In this document: positions 56,871-64,000 of the stretch, piece by piece
How positions within the stretch are numbered: the stretch's first letter is position 1
Layout: each line of letters starts with the position of its first letter
Origin: Myxosarcina sp. GA_180221_E-2-1-MAG-40_15
GTDB lineage: Bacteria; Cyanobacteriota; Cyanobacteriia; Cyanobacteriales; Xenococcaceae
Reading direction: 5' to 3'
Assembly: GCA_020692205.1 (NCBI GenBank)
Contig: JAIMKV010000007.1
Location: 40,571 to 104,570 of the forward strand
Length of the DNA stretch: 64,000 bases
Notes under the pieces: model-generated
What the model saw: only the letters and a program-made list of their open reading frames with translations
The model's database searches: none
Told to the model about the DNA's origin: nothing
Made by a program: the position numbers and the translations under genes

Positions 56871-57251
56871 ATTTTTCTGATCCTTGATTAACTATTCAAA
56901 TAACTTATAGCAATTTTTAAATTAAGAAAGACATAAGTGAACTTAACTTAACCTTCAATTAGTGGAAGAACAATCAGATGTTTTGTTGCTAAAATTACGC
57001 GATCGCCGTTGGTGAAAGTAAGAAGTAATCAAAGTGAGTGAAATTAAGTCAAGCACTTTAGAGCAACTTCATAAAAACTTTATAAATACTTTGATTATTT
57101 TTATCATAAACTTTATGATGCCTACTAAGAATTCAGGTAAACTAAATCAAGCTCTTGAAAATCTATAAAACCTATTATTTCTGTTGACTTCAACAGCGTT
57201 GTAGCCAAGAAAATTAGCTCGTCAGGGAATAATATCCACTCTAAAAATCTT
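56871..57251. other. Divergent promoter region with a 17-bp palindrome
   Basis: A spacer between ppk2 and the sensor kinase. ATCATAAA-C-TTTATGAT at 57103-57119 is an exact palindrome about 130 bp before the kinase ATG and may be an operator. No gene is visible. Confidence 0.4.
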
Positions 57252-59393
57252 ATGGCTAGCATTTCTACCAAGAAAAATAGCTTAAAGCTACCACTACGAT
57301 TAATCCTGATTGTTCCCTTCATCGCGCAGATTTTTGCTGCTGTAGGATTAACGGGATATTTATCCCTGCGTAATGGTCAAAAAGCGGTCAATAATCTAGC
57401 TAGTCAATTACGCTCAGATGCAACCAACAATATTGATCGCCACTTAGATTCTTATTTATCTGTTCCACACAAGCTTAATGAAATTAACCTTGAAGCTGTT
57501 AGATTAGGTCTTCTCGATCTAAACGATTTTCAGCGGAGTGGACACTACTTCTGGCAACAGATGCAGCAGTTCGATGTTGGCTATATAAATTACGCTAGTA
57601 CAGCTGGAGAATTTATCGGCGTAGAAAGACTAGAAGACAACACTTTTGCCATTCATGAAGCCTTAGAACCAGATATTGTTGGCTTGACTAGCTATGAAAC
57701 AGACTCTCAAGGCAATCGTACCACTTCAGAATACGATCCCGAAGGTGGTGATGCTCGCGAAGAAGGATGGTATGTTGATGCGGCGCAATCTCGTCGTCCT
57801 GTTTGGAGTGAAATTTATCAGTGGCAAGATGAACCAGAAATACTGTCAATTTCTTCGAGTTATCCAGTTTTTAATAGTCAAGAGCAGTTTATTGGTGTGA
57901 TTGGCGTAGACTTAATTTTGTCTCAGATCGGCGATTTCCTAAACCAGATCGAAATCAGTCCCAACGCTAAAATATTTATTATTGAACAAAACGGTTCGTT
58001 AGTGGCTCATTCGGGGACAGACTTACCATATCAGATTGTCGAGGGAGAACCGCAAAGAATTCAAACGACCAGCAGTCCTAATCCTGTAGTTCGGGCAACT
58101 AGCCAACATTTGTTACAAAAATACCAGTCTTTTGACAACATCAAAGAAGCCACACAAACTGAATTTTTACTTAATGGCGATCGCCATTTTGTTCAAGTAA
58201 CTCCTTGGCAAGATGAATTAGGTTTAGATTGGTTAATTGCAATTACCGTGCCAGAATCCGACTTTATGGCACAAATTAATGATAATACTCGCACGACAAT
58301 TCTTTTGTGTCTCGGAGCTTTAGGTGTTGCAGTAGTATTAGGTTGGTACACCTCTCGCTGGATTGCTCGACCAATTTATCTTTTAAGCGAAGCTTCCGAA
58401 GCAGTAGCTCAAGGCAAATTAGATCGTCAGGTTACAGTCAAAGGGGCAAAAGAAATAAGCGTCTTATCTTCATCTTTCAATAAGATGGCGCAACAACTGC
58501 AAAGCCAGTTTAATTCTCTAGAAAGTGTCAACGAAGAATTAGAGATTAGAGTAGAAGAGAGAACTGTTGAGTTGAAAGCCGCAAAGGAAGCAGCAGAAGT
58601 AGCCAACAAAGCCAAAGATCGATTTTTAGCTAATATTAGTCACGAGTTGCGTACTCCCCTTAAGGGAATTTTAGGTTATTCGCAAATTTTACAGCGTAGT
58701 ATTAGTAAGATTGAGCCAGATCAGATCAATAATTCTGAATGGGAAAAGATTAAATATAGTCAACTTCATAACTTGAAAATTATTGAACAGGGTAGCAATC
58801 ATCTATCTTCACTCATTAACGACCTTTTGGACTTTACCAAAATAAAGACCAATAAAATCGAACTGAGTTTGAAAAAGCTAAACTTTGACGAATTTATCAA
58901 CGGGATTATTGGGATAGTTCATATGCGAGCCGTAGAAAAGGATATTGACCTTGAATATCAAGCTTTGGGCAATTTACCTACTTATTTTTGGGCTGACGAA
59001 AAACGATTACGACAGGTATTGATTAATTTATTGAATAATTCGATTCAATTTAGCGATCGCGGTCAAGTAATTCTCAAAGCCAGTGCGATCGCCTACTTTC
59101 CAGCCAAATCTAATTATATGGCTCAACAGACCATCAGATTTGAGGTGAAAGATACTGGTATCGGAATTGCTAGCGATGAGATCGAAAAAATTTTTCAGCC
59201 TTTTGAACAACTCGGAGATCGAGCAAAGCAGCAAGACGAAATCGGTTTGGGATTAGGTTTAGCTATTAGCAAGCAAATAATTCAGTTAATGAACAGCAAA
59301 CTTAAGGTGAAAAGCAAACTTCATGAAGGCTCTACCTTTTATTTCGATGCTACTTTTCCCGTAACAGAGGTAGCGGTAAATCACCGTCGATAG
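57252..59393 (+). CDS. Sensor histidine kinase (Cache-HAMP-HisKA-HATPase)
   Basis: 713 residues, with the same layout and clear sequence similarity to the hybrid kinase at 44258 but no receiver. TM1 (about 15-35), a Cache sensor (about 40-335), TM2 (about 345-365) and HAMP lead to HisKA with His464 ([12 protein letters not shown]), then a HATPase with NLLNNSIQF, DTGIGIA and LGLGLAIS. Its sensor shares [19 protein letters not shown] and [20 protein letters not shown] with the first kinase, so the two probably arose by duplication and may sense related ligands. It converges with a REC-GGDEF gene 79 bp away. Confidence 0.92.
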   Translation: MASISTKKNSLKLPLRLILIVPFIAQIFAAVGLTGYLSLRNGQKAVNNLASQLRSDATNNIDRHLDSYLSVPHKLNEINLEAVRLGLLDLNDFQRSGHYFWQQMQQFDVGYINYASTAGEFIGVERLEDNTFAIHEALEPDIVGLTSYETDSQGNRTTSEYDPEGGDAREEGWYVDAAQSRRPVWSEIYQWQDEPEILSISSSYPVFNSQEQFIGVIGVDLILSQIGDFLNQIEISPNAKIFIIEQNGSLVAHSGTDLPYQIVEGEPQRIQTTSSPNPVVRATSQHLLQKYQSFDNIKEATQTEFLLNGDRHFVQVTPWQDELGLDWLIAITVPESDFMAQINDNTRTTILLCLGALGVAVVLGWYTSRWIARPIYLLSEASEAVAQGKLDRQVTVKGAKEISVLSSSFNKMAQQLQSQFNSLESVNEELEIRVEERTVELKAAKEAAEVANKAKDRFLANISHELRTPLKGILGYSQILQRSISKIEPDQINNSEWEKIKYSQLHNLKIIEQGSNHLSSLINDLLDFTKIKTNKIELSLKKLNFDEFINGIIGIVHMRAVEKDIDLEYQALGNLPTYFWADEKRLRQVLINLLNNSIQFSDRGQVILKASAIAYFPAKSNYMAQQTIRFEVKDTGIGIASDEIEKIFQPFEQLGDRAKQQDEIGLGLGLAISKQIIQLMNSKLKVKSKLHEGSTFYFDATFPVTEVAVNHRR

Positions 59394-59472
59394 CCTCAAG
59401 AGAAACGGTTGTTTTGTTACGAGGTAGTAGTCAATTCAGGTTTGTTTTTGGTAGTACACAAAGTTGTTCAAT

Positions 59473-60486
59473 CTAGTCTATGGTTGCTAGAACAGCGCGA
59501 TCGCGACCCTGTTTTTTGGCTTGATAAAGAGCTTTGTCAGCAGTAATTAGCAACTGTTTCTTGGTATATTTGGGCTGCGGAACAATAGAAGTAACTCCTA
59601 AACTCAAAGAAATATAATCGCTTACTAATGATTCTGGATGAGACAGGTAAAGTTGCTTGACCTGGAGTCGAATTGTTTCTGCAACCTGCAAAGCATTTTT
59701 GGCAGGGGTTTGAGGTAAGATTACCGCAAATTCTTCTCCTCCATAACGCGCCACTAAATCCGCAGGACGATTAACCGTATTTAATATTGTTTGAGCTACT
59801 TTTTTGAGACACAAATCCCCCGATTGATGACCTAAGCTATCGTTGTAAAGTTTAAAATAGTCAATGTCGCAGAGAATGAGCGATAAAGTCTGTTTCTCTC
59901 TCTGTCCTCTTTGCCATTCTCTAGTCAGAAACTCGTCGAATATACGACGATTAGCTATTTGAGTCAAACCATCTAAAGCTGCCAGTTTACTAAGCTGTTG
60001 ATTTAAATTTAATAATTTTTTTTCAATTGATTGACGCTTTAATAATTCTTGTTCTAAACGAGCATTTTTAGCTTTTAATTCGATTTTAAGGCGGTTGATT
60101 TGTAGCTGATTGCTGACTCTGGCAATTACTTCTTCAATTTGAAACGGCTTGGTAATGTAATCGTTGGCACCATATTCAAAGGCTTTGATTTTACTATTAG
60201 TTTCGTTTAAGGCACTGATAAAAATAATAGGAATATCTTGCGTATCTGGTTCGGCTTTGAGTCTTTGGCAAACCTCAAAGCCATCCATTTCGGGCATACT
60301 AATATCCATCAAAATAAGGTCTGGATGCTTAACTTTTGCTGCCTCTAGTGCCTGATTACCCCGATCTGATTGTTCAATCTCATAGCCTTGAATAATTAAT
60401 ATGGTTGATAATAGCTCCAGATTATCCAGGCAGTCATCAACAATTAATATTTTTCCAGATCTATAAGGTTCTTCTTGCTCCGTCAT
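59473..60486 (-). CDS. REC-GGDEF response regulator (diguanylate cyclase)
   Basis: 337 residues: a receiver with Asp61 (LMDISMPEMDGFE), a coiled-coil linker (about 130-170) and a GGDEF domain with ARYGGEEF near 245. An RxxD inhibitory site (RPAD) lies five residues before GGEEF. All catalytic elements are present, so it should make c-di-GMP when phosphorylated, in the PleD/WspR manner. The convergent kinase at 57252 is a natural partner candidate. The product-inhibition site distinguishes it from the terminal GGDEF of the protein at 37351. Confidence 0.92.
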   Translation of the reverse strand: MTEQEEPYRSGKILIVDDCLDNLELLSTILIIQGYEIEQSDRGNQALEAAKVKHPDLILMDISMPEMDGFEVCQRLKAEPDTQDIPIIFISALNETNSKIKAFEYGANDYITKPFQIEEVIARVSNQLQINRLKIELKAKNARLEQELLKRQSIEKKLLNLNQQLSKLAALDGLTQIANRRIFDEFLTREWQRGQREKQTLSLILCDIDYFKLYNDSLGHQSGDLCLKKVAQTILNTVNRPADLVARYGGEEFAVILPQTPAKNALQVAETIRLQVKQLYLSHPESLVSDYISLSLGVTSIVPQPKYTKKQLLITADKALYQAKKQGRDRAVLATID

Positions 60487-60564
60487 TTTGAATTAAGGCA
60501 CTCTACTTTAACCCAATTTAGCAAATTTTAGAATCAGCTTTAATCTCAACGCATCCATCTTTTT

Positions 60565-60621
60565 GACCGCGGAATGCGGTCACAGGCAAGCACCGCCTTT
60601 TAAAGGCGGTGAACCTGTGAC
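60565..60621. repeat. Compound palindromic repeat element
   Basis: Two hairpins in tandem: GACCGC-GGAAT-GCGGTC (60565-60581), then ACCGCCTTT-T-AAAGGCGGT (60592-60610). Outer complements GTCACAGG (60579-60586) and CCTGTGAC (60614-60621) flank the second. It is the most complete copy of the repeat family and may be folded as a branched cruciform. Confidence 0.8.
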
Positions 60622-60706
60622 AAAATAATTAAAAATTAAATTATTTTCAACTTTTTTCGCTGTTAAAAGCACTTTACTTGTTGATTCTAAAAAATTCAAT
60701 TACCAA

Positions 60707-60768
60707 AAAATGCCTCTCAGTAACCAAGTCATCAATCAAAATTGACCTGCTCGATTTTTGGAGGCATT
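60707..60768 (-). terminator. Terminator of the RNA-binding protein gene
   Basis: AATGCCTC (60709-60716) pairs with GAGGCATT (60761-60768). Read on the minus strand the stem is followed by TTTTTTGG. The long 44-nt loop can itself fold. It is about 25 nt beyond the rbp stop. Confidence 0.6.
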
Positions 60769-60793
60769 AATTATCAGTAATAATCAAACTAGC

Positions 60794-61078
60794 TTAGAAC
60801 TGGTTAACACGATAACCAGCAAAAGTTTTTTTCGCTTCACGTGGTCTGGCTTTGTTGACTTTAATATCACGTTCCATCCATTCTGCTCCATTTAAAGCTT
60901 CAATCGCTTTATCTTCGTTAGCTTCGGATTCCATTTCGACAAAAGCAAATCCTCTTGGCCGACCAGTTTCGCGATCAGTGGGAAGATGAACTTGCTTAAC
61001 AGTTCCATACTCGGTAAAGACCTCGTTTAAGTCTTCTTGATCGATTTCGTAATTTAAATTACCTACATAAATTGACAT
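60794..61078 (-). CDS. RRM-type RNA-binding protein (Rbp)
   Basis: A 94-residue single RRM protein of the cyanobacterial Rbp group, whose members are cold-inducible or affect mRNA localisation. RNP-2 is IYVGNL (3-8) and RNP-1 is RGFAFVEM (42-49), with the GxxVxxVxLPTDRETGRPRG loop between. The tail is short and not Gly-rich. The frame extends to 61120, but the ATG at 61078 with GAGG upstream is the true start. Long 5' UTRs are usual for this family, fitting the 570-bp spacer upstream. Confidence 0.93.
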   Translation of the reverse strand: MSIYVGNLNYEIDQEDLNEVFTEYGTVKQVHLPTDRETGRPRGFAFVEMESEANEDKAIEALNGAEWMERDIKVNKARPREAKKTFAGYRVNQF

Positions 61079-61405
61079 AAAATTAGTCCTCTCAATGGGT
61101 GTTGTGTTTTGGAGAGACAAGACTATTAGAAAAGAATTAGCTCAATACTTGACGGAAAAAACCTTCGTTACTGAATGCAAACTTGATCGTTAACGTACTT
61201 GATACTCATTAATTAACATAACGCACATATTCCTATGTCGCCACAAAACCCAAAGTCACCACATGTTTATTTACAATTGCTCAATTTTTATTATGATATG
61301 AGAACTGCAATTTGATATTTTTTAGCTCATTAAAATAAAATTAAATAACCAAGAAAAAGTTAAACATTAAATTAACCCTAATTTGGTTGGTTGATGGCAG
61401 GTTAA
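61079..61405. other. Upstream region of the rbp gene
   Basis: Divergent spacer, AT-rich, with no protein-coding potential. It probably holds the rbp promoter and long leader. Nothing else is recognisable. Confidence 0.35.
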
Positions 61406-61449
61406 AAACCCAATTAATTTTTGTTTTTAGATAAAAATTAATTGGGTTT
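61406..61449. terminator. Orphan 17-bp hairpin between divergent genes
   Basis: An exact 17-bp stem (61406-61422 with 61433-61449) encloses a 10-nt loop. On the minus strand it is followed by TTTTTAACC-like sequence, as in an intrinsic terminator; on the plus strand the T run is short. No annotated gene ends here, so it may close an unannotated RNA or act within the long rbp leader. Confidence 0.65.
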
Positions 61450-61650
61450 AAATGTAAATTAATAGCTTGAAATTTTGAAGAAATATCAGTAATCAGTAAA
61501 AAATCATATTTGATTATAAATAGAGGGACAAAACCCCTGAATTAGAAATGACAATTAAAGTATTTTGCACTTGACACTAAATTTTGTACGTCAACATGAT
61601 TTATTAAGCTAGATCAAGATTTCGATTTGATTAACTCAAATTAAGCAATT

Positions 61651-62634
61651 ATGCCAGTATATTTGTATTGGGGAGAAGATGATTTTGCGATCGCTCAAGC
61701 TGTCGAGAAATTAAAAAATAAAGTACTTGACCCTAACTGGTTACAGTTTAACTATCATCAGCTCCAAGGCGATCGCCCTGAAGCTATTATTGAAGGATTG
61801 AATCAGGCTATGACTCCTATCTTTGGTGTGGGAGGGCGTTTGGTGTGGTTGCTAGATACAAATATTTGTCAGCAAAAACCTGCTGCCGATACGTTAACAG
61901 AATTAGAGCGTACTTTAAAAGTAATTCCCGAGACATCCCATTTATTATTAACCACCAACAACAAACCCGACGGTAGATTAAGCTCAACTAAGCTGCTGCG
62001 TAAATATGCCGAAGTCAAAGACTTTAGCTTGATTCCCCCTTGGAAAACCGAGCTAATTGCGGCACAGGTAAAGCAAGTAGCACAAACTTTGAAACTCAAA
62101 TTAACCACCGAAGCGATCGCCCTGCTAACAGAATCAGTAGGTAACAATACGAGGCAGTTATGGAATGAATTAGAAAAGCTCAAAATTTATTGGAGCGATC
62201 GCAATCAGCCACTGGATAAAACTGTGGTGGCAAAACTGGTACTGTGTAATACGCAAAACAGCCTTCAGCTAGCAGCAGCAATTCGAGATGGCGAGACAGA
62301 AAAGGCGTTAGGATTAATTACTGATTTAATTAACCGTAATGAACCAGCCTTAAAAATAGTTGCCACCCTAGTAGGGCAATTTCGTACCTGGACAATAGTT
62401 AAGCTGATGCAGCAAGGAGGAGAAAAAGATCATCAGGCGATCGCCTCTGCTGCGGGAATTAGTAATCCTCAGCGTCTTTATTTTATTAATCAAGAAATCC
62501 AGAAAATAACTGCCGAGCAGCTTTTAGCAAGTTTACCTTTATTATTAGAACTTGAGCATAGCCTTAAGTCGGGTGCGGTGGCACTATCAGCTTTGCAAAC
62601 TAAAACAATTGAACTATGTTTGATTTATGAATAA
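61651..62634 (+). CDS. holA: DNA polymerase III delta subunit
   Basis: A clamp-loader subunit that opens the beta clamp. The 327 residues start MPVYLYWGEDDFAIAQAVEK, the conserved start of cyanobacterial HolA. WNELEKLKIYW (near 171) and the C-terminal helical collar (ALSALQTKTIELCLIYE) fit the family. There is no P-loop, as expected for delta. It overlaps the next gene by 8 bp, indicating translational coupling. Confidence 0.9.
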   Translation: MPVYLYWGEDDFAIAQAVEKLKNKVLDPNWLQFNYHQLQGDRPEAIIEGLNQAMTPIFGVGGRLVWLLDTNICQQKPAADTLTELERTLKVIPETSHLLLTTNNKPDGRLSSTKLLRKYAEVKDFSLIPPWKTELIAAQVKQVAQTLKLKLTTEAIALLTESVGNNTRQLWNELEKLKIYWSDRNQPLDKTVVAKLVLCNTQNSLQLAAAIRDGETEKALGLITDLINRNEPALKIVATLVGQFRTWTIVKLMQQGGEKDHQAIASAAGISNPQRLYFINQEIQKITAEQLLASLPLLLELEHSLKSGAVALSALQTKTIELCLIYE

Positions 62635-63952
62635 TATAGAAAAAGCCTTGCAGCTAAAAGAAGATTTAATTAATTTTGTTTACGATTCTGAAGGAGCGAT
62701 CGCTACTGCCCTAGAAGTTTATGCGGCAGATAAGAGTAAGAGGAATAGCTACGGAATCAAACAGCAGAATTTGACTGTAGATCTTTTTGCCACCAAAGGA
62801 AAAGTGGGCGATTTTTCACCCCTGGAGCTGTTTTTAGAGCAAGGTACAGATCTATCAAGGGAAGACAGTGGGCAAGTTAAACTGTGGCAAAGAAATTTAT
62901 TAGGTTTATTTGAGATTAAGTCAATCAACAACGATTGTTATCAGTTGATGAACTGGTTAACAGCTAAAACCTACAAAGTTTATCGTCATTCCCGAATGTC
63001 GGATAAAGAGACATCAAGATGGCAGCCAGGCGAAATTATCCTCAGCATTATTGCACCGCTCAACGATGACGAATGGTTCTTTTTTAGCGATCGCATTATC
63101 AAAGGCAGATTAAGCCAGCCTAAGCTAGCCGTAGCTATTGGCGAATTTAGAGATAATTATCCCGAAGCTTTGTATGCTGATGCCCCAGAACTATTAGAAC
63201 AGGCTTGGTCATCTGTTGCCGTATATCATCAAGAGTTTGTCGATTACCTGGGTAGCGATCGCATTACTCTACCTGGTTATAAGTTAAATCAAAAAATTGG
63301 TGAACTCCAGCAAATTATGAGTCAGAAAAAACTAGCCGCAGCTGGTATTGATCAATCTAAATCATTATCTGAGTTACTCAAGGAATCGGGTAAAACTGAG
63401 GCAGAATTTACCGAAGCTGCCACAGATTTAGGTGCAGATGCCCAAACCGTTGCTAGCGTAATTAATCACCAAGACAAGTCGATGGTAACTCCCAAAGTAG
63501 ATTTACCACCAGAAATAAAGCAGGCAGAGTCTGTGACAGTGTTTTCCGATCCCAAATGGGGACAGATGTTTTTGCCTACCTACGAAAAATTTACTGACTT
63601 GTTAGCCCAAGAAAATGTAGAAGCAGCTGAAAATAGCCATCTTTTAGTTCGTAAATACTTACAACAGCCTGAAGCTAACTATTTCGTCTGGCAGCAGCTC
63701 AAACAACAATATCCTCAAGCCCTAGAAAAGCTAGTGGGCGATTATTTAGAGCGACCTAATTTTAATCTCGAAACCGATTTAGATCAATTATTGCTGGAAC
63801 ATGACAAATCATCTACCCCCCAGTTACCCTCAATAGCTAGTGTTCCCATACACCTTAATGAGCTGTTTGAAGCAGCAGTGGCACAGGTGCAAAAAACTAA
63901 AACTAAATCTAAATCTAAATCTAAAAAGCCAAAGAAAGGGTTTTTAAAGTGA
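62627..63952 (+). CDS. Conserved cyanobacterial hypothetical protein
   Basis: 441 residues, soluble, with no signal peptide and no enzymatic motif I recognise. The first roughly 230 residues look globular (WQPGEIILSIIAPLNDDEWF, FFSDRIIKGRLSQPKLAVAI); the second half is helical and acidic. The C-terminus is a low-complexity basic tail (KTKTKSKSKSKKPKKGFLK) from repeated hexamers. The ATG overlaps the holA stop by 8 bp, so it is translationally coupled and may share a role in replication or nucleic-acid contact, but this is only context. Function unknown. Confidence 0.75.
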   Translation: MNNIEKALQLKEDLINFVYDSEGAIATALEVYAADKSKRNSYGIKQQNLTVDLFATKGKVGDFSPLELFLEQGTDLSREDSGQVKLWQRNLLGLFEIKSINNDCYQLMNWLTAKTYKVYRHSRMSDKETSRWQPGEIILSIIAPLNDDEWFFFSDRIIKGRLSQPKLAVAIGEFRDNYPEALYADAPELLEQAWSSVAVYHQEFVDYLGSDRITLPGYKLNQKIGELQQIMSQKKLAAAGIDQSKSLSELLKESGKTEAEFTEAATDLGADAQTVASVINHQDKSMVTPKVDLPPEIKQAESVTVFSDPKWGQMFLPTYEKFTDLLAQENVEAAENSHLLVRKYLQQPEANYFVWQQLKQQYPQALEKLVGDYLERPNFNLETDLDQLLLEHDKSSTPQLPSIASVPIHLNELFEAAVAQVQKTKTKSKSKSKKPKKGFLK

Positions 63953-63953
63953 T

Positions 63954-64000
63954 GAAGTCAGAAGTCAGAAGTCAGAAGTCAGAAGTCAGAAGTCAGAAGT
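63954..64000. repeat. Heptamer tandem repeat array (GAAGTCA)n
   Basis: At least six full GAAGTCA units plus five bases, running off the window edge. It begins at the stop codon of the preceding gene. It is a cyanobacterial STRR-type array, related to the TCCTGAC pair at 1-14. Confidence 0.85.

Noticed and set aside
1..64000. tRNA, rRNA, CRISPR array or insertion sequence
   Set aside because: I looked for cloverleaf cores, 16S/23S motifs, spaced direct repeats and transposase frames and found none.

Overview
The window is AT-rich DNA from a cyanobacterium. HIP1 octamers (GCGATCGC) are scattered through genes and spacers. Typical cyanobacterial genes include ndhO (NDH-1 subunit O), chlM (chlorophyll synthesis), an SLH-type porin, a Δ9 acyl-lipid desaturase, a cold-type RRM protein and a DUF928/CHAT pair. 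Many two-component genes, short heptamer repeats and palindromic repeats suggest a large-genome unicellular or pseudofilamentous lineage. A Pleurocapsa-like assignment is only my inference. I see no rRNA, tRNA, CRISPR array, prophage or intact insertion sequence.

Region 1 (1-13.2 kb) holds housekeeping and stress genes: dcd, a small heat-shock protein, an HtrA-type protease divergent from a truncated Hsp70-like protein, a WecG/TagA glycosyltransferase, a 1331-residue polytopic membrane protein and a DUF2243 protein. Region 2 (13.2-27.6 kb) is metabolic and translational. It holds metH (carrying two palindromic repeat insertions in its coding sequence), an alpha/beta hydrolase followed by ndhO, infC (possibly starting at ACG), def, speA, a leftward hisC - aminotransferase - trpC cluster, and chlM. 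Two gene remnants lie here, a frameshifted LRV/HEAT-like repeat protein and a WD40 fragment; a third, HAF-like remnant is near 0.9 kb.

Region 3 (27.8-37.3 kb) holds a fusion of a NERD nuclease-like domain, an SF1 helicase and pentapeptide repeats. It is followed by a TPR-CHAT caspase-like protein convergent with a DUF928 protein, a CPBP membrane protease and a double-domain histidine phosphatase. Region 4 (37.3-44.2 kb) has a GGDEF-EAL-GGDEF protein, an SLH porin, and two genes of unknown function preceded by sites matching the CRP consensus TGTGA-N6-TCACA, which suggests cAMP control.

Region 5 (44.2-52.7 kb) is a colinear six-gene signalling cluster: two hybrid histidine kinases, a lone receiver, a HisKA-REC-SpoIIE phosphatase, an anti-sigma-like ATPase and a STAS protein. 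It reads as a phosphorelay feeding an RsbU/IcfG-like partner switch. Region 6 (52.7-64 kb) has a desaturase, a methionine-gamma-lyase-like enzyme, a rhomboid protease, PPK2, a second sensor kinase with the same sensor domain as the first, a REC-GGDEF diguanylate cyclase, an RRM protein, holA and a conserved hypothetical gene. The window ends in a heptamer tandem repeat.

Palindromic repeats with ACCGCC/GGCGGT arms recur in four spacers.
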